From: an uncultured Oscillospiraceae bacterium
GTDB taxonomy: Bacteria; Bacillota; Clostridia; Oscillospirales; Oscillospiraceae
Direction of reading: 5' to 3'
NCBI GenBank assembly: GCA_934567355.1
Contig: CAKTJC010000001.1
Span: 186,001 to 250,000 of the forward strand
Length of the DNA: 64,000 nt
Part shown: positions 39,824-47,596 of the stretch, in pieces
Position numbering within the stretch: position 1 is the stretch's first letter
Layout: each line of letters opens with the position of its first letter
The notes under the pieces: generated by a model
The model's input: only the letters and a program-made list of their open reading frames with translations
The model's database searches: none
What the model was told of the DNA's origin: nothing
Program-made: the position numbers and the translations under genes

Positions 39824-40321
39824 CGTAGGGGCGATGAAAATCGCCCGAAACGTTGGATTTTAGCGAGTAGTCGGTTGAATGGTGCGGCTCGTTCCCGGCT
39901 CCCTCTCTGAGGGAGCTGGCACGCCCGAATGGGCGTGACTGAGGGAGTGTCGTTCGTTGAATGGTAAAAACCAAAATCTTCCGAGCCTTCGTAGGGGCGA
40001 TGAAAATCGCCCGCAACGTTACGGTTTGGGTGCGGCACGTTGAATGGTACAAGCCGTTCCCGGCTCCCTCTCTGAGGGAGCTGTCACGCCCAAAGGGCGT
40101 GACTGAGGGAGTGTCGTCCGATGGTTGCTCCATGCCAACGATTTATACACCAGTTCATTTTGACTCTGAAATTTTTGAGCTTTTACGTTCATCGAAGGAC
40201 ACTCCCTCAGTCTCGCATTCGCTCGACAGCTCCCTCAGAGAGGGAGCCGGGGATGGGGTGCGTACCATTCAACGTGCCGCCCGGAAAACGCAAGATTGCG
40301 GGCGATTTTCATCGCCCCTAC
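39824..40321. repeat. Two tandem and one inverted copy of a GTAGGGGCGATGAAAATCGC unit
   Basis: Unit: CGTAGGGGCGATGAAAATCG, about 70 bp, then GGCTCCCTCTCTGAGGGAGC, CACGCCC..GGGCGTGACTG and AGGGAGTGTCG. Copies span about 39824-39953 and 39989-40113 (plus) and about 40196-40321 (inverted). The set could fold into one large stem. A further short block AAACTCTGATTTTTTTACATT occurs twice (about 40324 and 40369). The 640-bp stretch 39810-40450 has no gene. Confidence 0.75.
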
Positions 40322-40450
40322 GAAACTCTGATTTTTTTACATTTTACCATTCAACGTACCGCCCGAAACTCTGATTTTTTTACATTTTACCATTCAACCA
40401 AACGCAGAAGATTTTGGATTCGCTGCCATTGGGGCGGCAAAGAGGTTTTT

Positions 40451-41506
40451 ATGCTATACAACACCAAAAATCCCCATGGGGGGGAAGTGTACTCCCATCC
40501 GGTTTTGCTGGATTTTTCTGCCAACATCAATCCCCTGGGTACGCCGGAGGGGGTGGAGCGGGCGGTGATGGCTTCCCTGCCCCTGCTGTTTCAGTACCCG
40601 GACCCCTATTGCCGGGAGCTGGTGGGGGCCATTGCCCGCCACGAAGGGGTGCGGGAGGACACCGTTCTCTGCGGCAACGGGGCGGCGGAGCTGATTTTCG
40701 CCCTGTGCAGCGCCCTGAAACCCAAAAAGGCCCTGCTGCCCGTGCCCTCCTTCTCCGAATACCGCTCCGCCCTCTCCGCCGGGGAGTGCAGGGTGGAATA
40801 TTACCCCCTGGGGCAGGAGGACGATTTCGCCCTGACCGAAGCATTTCTGCCGGTGCTGGAAGCCTTCGATGGGCAGCTTCTGATGCTGTGCAATCCCAAC
40901 AACCCCACCGGGCAGGTGATTTCCCCGGGGCTTCTGGGGAAGATTGCCGCCCTTTGCCGGGAAAAGCGTATTTTCCTCTTTGTGGACGAGTGCTTCCTGG
41001 ATCTGACCCAGGGGGGCGACGGCCTGAGCCTGAAGGGCCTGCTGGGGGAATTTCCCGACCTGCTGCTGCTGAAGGCCTTCACCAAAAGCTACGGCATGGC
41101 GGGGCTGCGGCTGGGCTACTGCCTGTGCGGCAATTCCCAGGTGCTGCGGCGGATGGGGCTGTGCAGCCAGGCCTGGAACGTCTCCACCCCCGCCCAGCTG
41201 GCAGGCGTGGCCGCCTTGCAGGAGGGGGAGTTCCTCCGCCGTGCCAATGAGATGATTCAAAAAGAGCGCCCCCGGATGGCCCGGGAGCTGGAAAATATGG
41301 GGCTGCGGGTGATTCCCTCCCGGGTGAACTATCTGCTGTTCCGTGGCCCCCGGACCCTGGGGGAGGCGCTGCTGGCCCGGGGGCTTCAAATCCGGGACTG
41401 CTCCAATTACCCGGGGCTGGAGCCCGGCTGGTACCGGACGGCGGTGAAGCTGCCCCGGCAAAACCGGCTTTTGCTGGACGCAATCAAGGAGGTTGTCAAT
41501 GGCTAA
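40451..41506 (+). CDS. cobD: L-threonine-O-3-phosphate decarboxylase CobD-type (PLP aminotransferase fold)
   Basis: 351 residues from ATG 40451 (AGAGG at 5 nt); the frame is open upstream through repeats only. Fold-type I PLP enzyme: [20 protein letters not shown] at the N-terminus (the '[10 protein letters not shown]' is diagnostic for CobD/CobC), NPNNPTGQ, the PLP-lysine region [15 protein letters not shown] and C-terminal Arg in YRTAVK. It makes aminopropanol phosphate for the cobalamin nucleotide loop. A HisC histidinol-phosphate aminotransferase is the alternative by fold, but the diagnostic N-terminus and the cbiB and cobQ neighbours favour CobD. It overlaps cobQ by 8 bp. Confidence 0.9.
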   Translation: MLYNTKNPHGGEVYSHPVLLDFSANINPLGTPEGVERAVMASLPLLFQYPDPYCRELVGAIARHEGVREDTVLCGNGAAELIFALCSALKPKKALLPVPSFSEYRSALSAGECRVEYYPLGQEDDFALTEAFLPVLEAFDGQLLMLCNPNNPTGQVISPGLLGKIAALCREKRIFLFVDECFLDLTQGGDGLSLKGLLGEFPDLLLLKAFTKSYGMAGLRLGYCLCGNSQVLRRMGLCSQAWNVSTPAQLAGVAALQEGEFLRRANEMIQKERPRMARELENMGLRVIPSRVNYLLFRGPRTLGEALLARGLQIRDCSNYPGLEPGWYRTAVKLPRQNRLLLDAIKEVVNG

Positions 41507-42962
41507 GAACATTATGATTCAAGGCACCATGTCCAATGCGGGCAAGAGCCTGCTGGCGGCGGGCCTGTGCCGCATTTTCCGGCAGGACGGCTACCGGGTG
41601 GCCCCCTTCAAGAGCCAGAACATGGCCCTGAACTCCTTCATCACCAAAACCGGGGCCGAAATGGGCCGGGCCCAGGTGGTGCAGGCCGAGGCGGCGGGCA
41701 TCGAGCCGGATGTGCGGATGAACCCCATCCTGCTCAAGCCCACCACGGATGTGGGCAGTCAGGTAATTGTCAACGGTCAGGTGCAGGGCAATATGCGTGC
41801 CATGGAATACTATCGCCGGAAGCGGGAGTTTATCCCCGCCGTGATGGAGGCCTACAATTCCCTGGCCCAGGAGTATGACATCATCGTGATTGAGGGTGCG
41901 GGCAGCCCGGCGGAAATCAATCTGAAGGCCACGGACATTGTGAACATGGGCCTGGCAGAGCTGGTGGATGCCCCGGTGCTGCTGGTGGGGGACATCGACC
42001 GGGGCGGGGTGTTCGCCCAGCTGTACGGCACCATTGCCCTGCTGGAACCCCAGGAGCAGCAGCGCATCAAGGGCACCATTGTCAACAAGTTCCGGGGCGA
42101 CCGGGCCATTTTGCAGCCCGGCATTGACATTCTGGAAAAAATCTGCGGCGTGCCGGTGGCAGGGGTGATTCCCTATACCCATGTGGACATCGACGATGAG
42201 GACAGCCTCTCCACCCGCTTCCACACCGGGGACGGCCGCAAGGACATTGACATTGCGGTGGTGAAGCTGCCCCGCATTTCCAATTTTACCGACGTATCCC
42301 CCCTGGAGCGGTTTGAAAGCGTGTCGGTGCGCTACATTGAGCGCCCCGACCAGCTCCACCAGCCGGATATGATTCTCCTGCCCGGCACCAAAAGCACCAT
42401 TGCCGACCTGCTTTGGCTGCGGCAATCCGGCCTGGAAGCCGCCATTTGCCAGCAGGCCGCCCGGGGCTGCATCGTCTTCGGCATCTGCGGCGGCTATCAG
42501 ATGCTGGGCACCTCCATCCGGGACCCCCTGGGGGTGGAGGCCGCCGGTGTGACGGAAGTGAAGGGCATGGGGCTGCTGCCCATAGACACTGTGTTCCAGG
42601 GCGAAAAGGTGCAGCAGCAAACCGGCGGTGTGTTCGGGGAGATTCCCGGTGCGCTCCACAGCCTGAGCGGTCTGCCCTACATCGGCTATGAGATTCACAT
42701 GGGCAGAAGCCAGCAGAAGCTGGCCCCGCTGGTGAACCAAGGCAACGTCTATGGCAGCTACATCCACGGTATTTTTGACGGGGAGGGCATCGCCCAGGCC
42801 GTCATTCGGGATCTGGCGGCAAAAAAAGGCATCGACCTTGGTAAGCTCGATGCCTTTGACCCGGAGCGCTACAAGCAGGAGCAATACGATAAGCTGGCCG
42901 ATGCCGTGCGCGGCGGGCTGGATATGGAATTTATTTATAAGGTCCTCAACCGGGAGGTATGA
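41499..42962 (+). CDS. cobQ: Cobyric acid synthase (CobQ/CbiP)
   Basis: 487 residues from ATG 41499 (AAGGAGG at 6 nt), overlapping cobD. N-terminal P-loop-like synthetase domain: [44 protein letters not shown] and [12 protein letters not shown]. The C-terminal class I glutamine amidotransferase domain has its Cys in [12 protein letters not shown] and the His/Glu in [12 protein letters not shown]. It amidates four side chains of adenosylcobyrinic acid a,c-diamide. After its stop codon a foldback element has inserted, only 13 bp away. Confidence 0.96.
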   Translation: MAKNIMIQGTMSNAGKSLLAAGLCRIFRQDGYRVAPFKSQNMALNSFITKTGAEMGRAQVVQAEAAGIEPDVRMNPILLKPTTDVGSQVIVNGQVQGNMRAMEYYRRKREFIPAVMEAYNSLAQEYDIIVIEGAGSPAEINLKATDIVNMGLAELVDAPVLLVGDIDRGGVFAQLYGTIALLEPQEQQRIKGTIVNKFRGDRAILQPGIDILEKICGVPVAGVIPYTHVDIDDEDSLSTRFHTGDGRKDIDIAVVKLPRISNFTDVSPLERFESVSVRYIERPDQLHQPDMILLPGTKSTIADLLWLRQSGLEAAICQQAARGCIVFGICGGYQMLGTSIRDPLGVEAAGVTEVKGMGLLPIDTVFQGEKVQQQTGGVFGEIPGALHSLSGLPYIGYEIHMGRSQQKLAPLVNQGNVYGSYIHGIFDGEGIAQAVIRDLAAKKGIDLGKLDAFDPERYKQEQYDKLADAVRGGLDMEFIYKVLNREV

Positions 42963-42975
42963 TCCCCTCCGCCAA

Positions 42976-43193
42976 GGAAACTCTGATTAAATTGGCAAGA
43001 GCTGTGAGCGAGAGATTTTTCGGCCAATCGAGGTACCGGGAACGGCGGAATACTGGATGTACCCGCAAGGGGCATGCCGCATCCGTAAGCCGGCTCCCGC
43101 CGGCAACGGCTGCGCTATATTTCCCGTTTTCAATACTGAAGAGTGGGCGGAAAAGATCCGCTCACAGCCGCAGACGATTTATTCAGAGGTTCC
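42976..43193. repeat. Foldback element, family GGAARCTCTGA, copy 3 (218 bp)
   Basis: Ends GGAAACTCTGATTAAAT (42976-42992) and the inverted ATTTATTCAGAGGTTCC (43177-43193). Same length as copy 2. The inner arms (GGTACCGGGAACGG / CCGTTTTCAATACT here) differ from those of copy 2 in ways that still allow pairing, some through G-U. Its right end supplies the stop codon of the CYTH gene. Confidence 0.8.
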
Positions 43194-43758
43194 CTAGCTC
43201 CATTGCACGCTTCAGCTTGCTCTTGGGCTGGGGCAGCAGCGCGAAGCGCTGTGCCAGACCGGCGGCAAAATGGCGGGTCTCCTCGTCGGTGCCCTGCTTC
43301 TGCTCCACCTCGACCTCGCAGAAGGGAAACTCCCTTCCGCCGCCCAGGAGCACCCCCCGGTCCAGCGCCAGCTCTACCTGCCCGGCTCCCGCCGGAAGCA
43401 GCGCGGCCTTGCGGGTGAACCGCGCACCGCAGGTCTGGACAAGGCCATTGCGTGCAAACGCTGCCAATTCCTCCGGCGCGCCCATGGCGATGAGCACCGG
43501 CAGTGCTGCCGCCACATCCGCCGCTTCCGTCTCCCATTCCCCCCGGCTTCCGTCGGGCAGGGCGGTCTTCACGGTGCATATGGATACTCCGTTTTCCAGC
43601 CGTCTGCGCAAGGTCCAGCGCAGGCGGCTGATGTTTTTCTCCCCGTCGTCGTAATAGGCCGTCTCCATCCGGATCTGGCGGAAGGGTGCATATTCCTTTT
43701 CGATCTGCGCCAGCGTCTCCCCGTCGGCTGCATATTTCAGCTCAAATTCCCGCCCCAC
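43183..43758 (-). CDS. CYTH-domain protein (triphosphate-processing fold)
   Basis: 191 residues from GTG 43758 (AAGGAGGG at 6 nt). The signature EFELK near the N-terminus (ExExK of CYTH), then AYYDDGEKNISRLRWTLRRR and the conserved acid/basic strands EWETEA, VELALDRGVLLGGG and FCEVEVEQKQG. Proteins of this fold are triphosphatases, thiamine-triphosphatases or adenylate cyclases; the small size favours inorganic triphosphatase. The last codons (GGG AAC CTC TGA) lie inside the terminal inverted repeat of the foldback element at 42976-43193, so the original C-terminus has been replaced or trimmed. Confidence 0.85.
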   Translation of the reverse strand: MGREFELKYAADGETLAQIEKEYAPFRQIRMETAYYDDGEKNISRLRWTLRRRLENGVSICTVKTALPDGSRGEWETEAADVAAALPVLIAMGAPEELAAFARNGLVQTCGARFTRKAALLPAGAGQVELALDRGVLLGGGREFPFCEVEVEQKQGTDEETRHFAAGLAQRFALLPQPKSKLKRAMELGNL

Positions 43759-43810
43759 GGCGATCCCTCCTTTTTGATCATTATACAATACCGGCCGGAA
43801 AAGGTAAAGA

Positions 43811-43853
43811 CAAAAGCTGCCGCAAGGATCTCTCCCTGCGGCAGCTTTCTTTT
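43811..43853. terminator. Intrinsic terminator after metF
   Basis: AAAGCTGCCGCA / TGCGGCAGCTTT stem, A-rich and T-rich on both sides. Serves the minus-strand metF end at 43863. Confidence 0.85.
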
Positions 43854-43862
43854 GTTGAATGA

Positions 43863-44741
43863 TTACAGGCCAGCCTGTTCCAGCAGGGCAGGAATCTTGG
43901 ATTCCCAGCCCAGGCTCATGATATGCACACCCTGGCAGTAGGGCTTGCACTCCCGGATGATGCGGGCGGCAATCTCCACGCCGGTGATGCCGGCCTTGGT
44001 CTTTTCCTTGTCGGCTTGCAGCTCGGCAATCAGCTCGTCGGGAATGTGGACACCAGCCACATTGTTGTTCATGAACTTGCACATACCGGCGGACTTGGGA
44101 ATGATGATGCCCACCTGCACGGGCTTGCCAAACTGCTTGGCCTGCTCCATGAACTGAATGAACTTTTCAGGCTCAAACACAGCCTGGGTCTGGAAGTATT
44201 CGGCACCAGCCATCACCTTGCGCTCCATCTTCACCAGCTGTGCGTCCACGGAATCAGAGCAGGGGGACACCACGGCACCCTTGGCAAACTTGGGAGGCTC
44301 GCCCACCAGCTCGTTGCCGCCCAGGTCCTTGCCGCTTTCCAGCACGCTGGCAGCATGGAGCAGGGACACGGAATCCAGGTCGAACACCGGCTTTGCCTGG
44401 GGATGGTCGCCCAGCTTGGTGTGGTCGCCGGTCAGGCACAGAATGTTATCGATGCCCAGCATGGCAGCGCTGAGCAGGTCGGACTGCAAGGCAATGCGGT
44501 TGCGGTCACGGCAGGTCAGCTGGAAGATGGGGGTCATGCCTGCATCCTTCAGCACCTTGCAGGTAGCCAGGGAGCCCAGGCGCATGACGGAGGACTGGTT
44601 ATCAGTGACGTTGACAAAATTGACTTTCTGGAGGTACTTCTTGGCCTCCTCCACCATGCCATCAATGTGAATACCTTTGGGAGGGCCGACCTCGGCAGAA
44701 ACAACAAATTCGCCGTTATCGAACAATTCAGTGATTCTCAT
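43863..44741 (-). CDS. metF: Methylenetetrahydrofolate reductase MetF
   Basis: 292 residues from ATG 44741 (GAGGAG at 9 nt). TIM-barrel MetF with EVGPPKGIHIDGM, FVNVTDNQSSVMRLG, QLTCRDRNRIALQSDL, NILCLTGDHTKLGDHPQAK and PVQVGIIIPKSAGMCKFMN. It has no C-terminal regulatory domain. It interconverts methylene-THF and methyl-THF with FAD. Its neighbours MetV and a MetV-RnfC2 fusion (44765-47383) are the partners known in acetogens, so this MetF is likely the catalytic core of a multi-subunit enzyme that takes electrons from NADH or another carrier through Fe-S centres. Confidence 0.95.
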   Translation of the reverse strand: MRITELFDNGEFVVSAEVGPPKGIHIDGMVEEAKKYLQKVNFVNVTDNQSSVMRLGSLATCKVLKDAGMTPIFQLTCRDRNRIALQSDLLSAAMLGIDNILCLTGDHTKLGDHPQAKPVFDLDSVSLLHAASVLESGKDLGGNELVGEPPKFAKGAVVSPCSDSVDAQLVKMERKVMAGAEYFQTQAVFEPEKFIQFMEQAKQFGKPVQVGIIIPKSAGMCKFMNNNVAGVHIPDELIAELQADKEKTKAGITGVEIAARIIRECKPYCQGVHIMSLGWESKIPALLEQAGL

Positions 44742-44764
44742 ATTCTTTTGCTCCTCATTCTCGT

Positions 44765-45397
44765 TTAAGATTCTTTGGTGGCTTTGGTGGCTTCATCGGT
44801 ATTGAAGTCATGGAGCTGAACGCTGCATTTCAGCACGTCCAGACGACCCTGCGCCTTCAGGCGCTGAATAATCCGCTCCCAGCCGCATTCCATATCGGGG
44901 CAGACCTCGCACTTGCCGTTTTTGGTGCCGCCGCAGGGACCGTTGACCAGGCTCTTGGAGCAGGCAGTAATGGGGCAGATGCCGCCGGTGAGGTTCAGAT
45001 AGCATTCGCCGCACTGGCCGCAGTCGTAATTCAGGGGGGTGACACCCTGGAAGCCGGGCAGCTCGATGGTGTCGCAGCAGGCGTACACCCTCATATCCTC
45101 CAGCTCCTGAGAGATGGTCTGCACGCCCACGCCGCAGGAGAACACCAGCACAGCATCCGCCTCGCTGATGGAAGCCATGCAGGAGCGCAGCCGCAGCCGC
45201 AACTCATCGGGGTTGCAGATATAGTCGGTGGTCAGGCTGCCAACCACCTTGCCCTCTGCGGCCAGTTCCTTTTGCAGTGCCTCGGCCTCCTGTTCGGGGA
45301 AGCCAACTTCCTTACAGCCGTGGCAATTGACAATGAAAACCTTGCCGGAAGCCAGGGAAGCAATCGTCTCTTTCGATTTCAGTTTCGTCATTAACAT
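44765..45397 (-). CDS. metV: MetV, methylene-THF reductase zinc-finger-like partner
   Basis: 210 residues; start ATG 45397 or 45391 after GGGAG. The middle has a Rossmann-like part (VVGSLTTDYICNPDELRL, AVLVFSCGVGVQTISQEL), and the C-terminal Cys set CGQCGECYLNLTGGICPITA, then CSKSLVNGPCGGTKNGKCEV and CPDMECGWERII, typical of the MTHFR C-terminal family (PF12225). In acetogens MetV carries Fe-S or Zn and binds MetF. It is 16 bp after the fusion gene and 24 bp before metF. A second copy of the same domain forms the N-terminus of the fusion at 45413-47383. Confidence 0.92.
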   Translation of the reverse strand: MLMTKLKSKETIASLASGKVFIVNCHGCKEVGFPEQEAEALQKELAAEGKVVGSLTTDYICNPDELRLRLRSCMASISEADAVLVFSCGVGVQTISQELEDMRVYACCDTIELPGFQGVTPLNYDCGQCGECYLNLTGGICPITACSKSLVNGPCGGTKNGKCEVCPDMECGWERIIQRLKAQGRLDVLKCSVQLHDFNTDEATKATKES

Positions 45398-45412
45398 AGT
45401 TTCTCAGCTCCC

Positions 45413-47383
45413 TTATTTCTTCTTCAGCAGGGGCATCACAAGTCCCTTAGCAGCAGCCATCTTGGACACCAGAGGAATCTTGGACGAGCAGATGTATTCG
45501 CAGCACTTGCAGGAGAAGCAGTCCATCACACCCAGGCTCAGCACCTTTTCGGCATCGCCCAGGGCGGCATACTTCACAATATCCAGAGGTGCCAGCTCCA
45601 TGGGACACACATCCACGCAGCGGCCACACTTGATGCATTCCTTCTCCTCGGTGTGGTCGGTGGCAATGGCAATCACGCCGTTGCTGCCCTTGATGATGGG
45701 CACATTGGTATCCTTAATGGGAGCGCCCATCATGGGGCCGCCCATCTTGAGAGTTGCATCCTCGCCGGTAACACCGCCGCAGTAGTCAATCAGCTCCTGC
45801 ACATTGGTGCCCAGCTTCACCATGAAGTTGCCGGGATGTGCCATCAGCTCGCCGGTGACGGAAACGGCACGCTCCACCAGGGGCATACCCTTCTGAATGG
45901 CATCGGAAATGGCCTTTGCGGTGGAGGCATTGGACACCACGCAGCCCACATCGGCGGGCAGCTTGCCGCTGGGAACCGCACGACCCATGACCTTCTTGAT
46001 GAGCATCTTTTCAGCGCCCTCGGGGTACTGGGTCTTGGCAGCGCACACCCGGATGTTGTCATAGGGAGCAACCTTCTCCTCCATGATGGCAATGGCATCG
46101 GGCTTGTTGTCCTCAATGAGAATCACGCCCTCGGGGGCAGCGACAGCCTTCATCATGGCGCGCAGACCGTAAACAATCTCATCGGCATACTCCAGCAGCA
46201 TCCGATGGTCGGCGGTCAGATAAGGCTCACACTCGGAGCCGTTAATCAGCACGGCATCGATGGGCTTGCCGGGCTTGAGCTTGACATAAGTGGGGAAGGT
46301 AGCGCCGCCCATGCCGACGATGCCCTTCTGCTTGACAATCTCCACGATCTCGTCGGGGGTCAGCTCCTCCAGGGGCTTGCCGGGAACGACGGACTCGTGA
46401 AGCTCGTTCTTTTTATCATTCTTGATGACCACGCTCAGCACGCCGGGTCCCTTGTTGGGATGGGTGTGAGGCGCAACCTCTACCACCGTGCCGCTGACGC
46501 TGGAATGGACGGGAGCGCTGATAAAGCCGGCCTGCTCACCGATGACCTGGCCGACCTTCACATAGTCGCCGGGCTGCACCACGGGATTGGCCGGTGCGCC
46601 GATGTGCATGGCCAGAGGGATGATCACGGTATCCGGCTCCGGGAACTGCACCAGAGGCATCCTCTCGGTGAATTCCTTGTGCTCCACGGGGTGAACGCCG
46701 CCATAGAAGCCCTCGTAGCGCTTGGCGCGTGCCTGGGCGACGTAGGCCTTGATCTCATCCACATTGACCTTGGAGTAATCCCGCAGCTGGACATCCTGGC
46801 TCAGGAACTCCCTGGTGCGCCCCTGCTTTTCCAGGCGCTGGTAAATCTTTTCCCAGGCGCAGTCCTTCTTGGGGTCGATCTCGCACTTGCCGTTCTTTGC
46901 GCCGCCGCACTGGCCGTTGACCAGCCCCTTGGAGCAATCCACAATGGGGCAGATGCCGCCGGTGACGTTCAGATAGCACTGGGCGCAGGCGCCGCAGGTC
47001 TTCTGGGTCAGCGCCATGCCATGATGGCCGGTGTAGTTCAGGGAATTGGTTGCGGTAAAGGTGGGGACGGAGGCAATATCCGCCACGGTCTGCACGCCCA
47101 GGCCGCAGGAAATCACCACCACATTCTCGGTTCCCGCAGGGATCAGAGAAGCCAGCTTCTTTTCGGTCTGCACCTGGTTGCACAGGAAGCTCACCTGTGC
47201 GGTGCCGGTAACGGTTTTGCCCAGAGAAGCGGCAAGGGCTGCCACCTGCTCAACCTCCGGCTCCTGCACGGTATTGAACTCTTTGAAGCACTTGTTGCAC
47301 GCCACCAGGAACAGATTGTCCTTCCCGGCCAGCAGCGCAGTGAGCTCTTCGTTGTTCTTTAACTCATACTTGGTATAATCCAC
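45413..47383 (-). CDS. MetV-RnfC2 fusion protein of the methylene-THF reductase complex
   Basis: 656 residues from GTG 47383 (TTG 47386 is possible; AGAGGG upstream). Residues about 1-205 are a second MetV domain: VACNKCFKEFNT, CGACAQCYLNVTGGICPIVD, then CSKGLVNGQCGGAKNGKCEI. From about residue 225 it is RnfC: FYGGVHPVEHKEFTERM, GIVGMGGATFPTYVKLKPGK, INGSECEPYLTADHRM, then 4Fe-4S motifs CIKCGRCVDVCPM and CFSCKCCEYICSS. Alone, RnfC2 and MetV are separate proteins in acetogens; here they form one chain, with another MetV next door. RnfC2 binds NADH and FMN and would pass electrons to MetF. It is the first gene of the operon. Confidence 0.9.
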   Translation of the reverse strand: MDYTKYELKNNEELTALLAGKDNLFLVACNKCFKEFNTVQEPEVEQVAALAASLGKTVTGTAQVSFLCNQVQTEKKLASLIPAGTENVVVISCGLGVQTVADIASVPTFTATNSLNYTGHHGMALTQKTCGACAQCYLNVTGGICPIVDCSKGLVNGQCGGAKNGKCEIDPKKDCAWEKIYQRLEKQGRTREFLSQDVQLRDYSKVNVDEIKAYVAQARAKRYEGFYGGVHPVEHKEFTERMPLVQFPEPDTVIIPLAMHIGAPANPVVQPGDYVKVGQVIGEQAGFISAPVHSSVSGTVVEVAPHTHPNKGPGVLSVVIKNDKKNELHESVVPGKPLEELTPDEIVEIVKQKGIVGMGGATFPTYVKLKPGKPIDAVLINGSECEPYLTADHRMLLEYADEIVYGLRAMMKAVAAPEGVILIEDNKPDAIAIMEEKVAPYDNIRVCAAKTQYPEGAEKMLIKKVMGRAVPSGKLPADVGCVVSNASTAKAISDAIQKGMPLVERAVSVTGELMAHPGNFMVKLGTNVQELIDYCGGVTGEDATLKMGGPMMGAPIKDTNVPIIKGSNGVIAIATDHTEEKECIKCGRCVDVCPMELAPLDIVKYAALGDAEKVLSLGVMDCFSCKCCEYICSSKIPLVSKMAAAKGLVMPLLKKK

Positions 47384-47438
47384 CAAATATCACCCTCTTA
47401 TCGTTTTGTTTGTTTGCACGCAAACGGATGCTGGTTGA

Positions 47439-47468
47439 ATTATATCATATCCTGCCGGGGAATGTCCA
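47439..47468 (-). promoter_or_regulatory. Promoter of the MetV-RnfC2/metV/metF operon
   Basis: On the minus strand, TGGACA (47463-47468) and TATAAT (47439-47444) with an 18-bp spacer. Confidence 0.65.
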
Positions 47469-47545
47469 GTATTCCGCCGGGATTTTTGTTGGAAATCGGT
47501 GGCATTTTTCCGCTTTTTAGTTAGCTTATGCTAACTAAAGTGTCA

Positions 47546-47583
47546 AAAACCCCGGCAGTGCACCGCTTTGGGGCACTGCCGGG
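47546..47583 (-). terminator. Intrinsic terminator after the LRR protein gene
   Basis: CCCGGCAGTGC / GCACTGCCGGG stem followed on the minus strand by GTTTTTGACAC. A further short hairpin TTAGTTAGC / GCTAACTAA lies at 47518-47538. Confidence 0.8.
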
Positions 47584-47596
47584 ACGGGCAGCAGGC

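Noticed and set aside
38409-40133. 574-codon minus-strand frame across cbiB and the repeat spacers
   Set aside because: cbiB is clear on the plus strand and the remainder of the frame is repeats.
40451-41506. HisC histidinol-phosphate aminotransferase
   Set aside because: The N-terminal [10 protein letters not shown] motif and the cbiB and cobQ neighbours under a B12 riboswitch indicate CobD.
45413-47383. A second Rnf complex
   Set aside because: Only an RnfC-like part is present, joined to a MetV domain and followed by metV and metF, so it belongs to the methylene-THF reductase.
47518-47538. Operator at TTAGTTAGC / GCTAACTAA
   Set aside because: It lies in the spacer between the promoter of one operon and the terminator of the next, so I could not assign a regulatory role.
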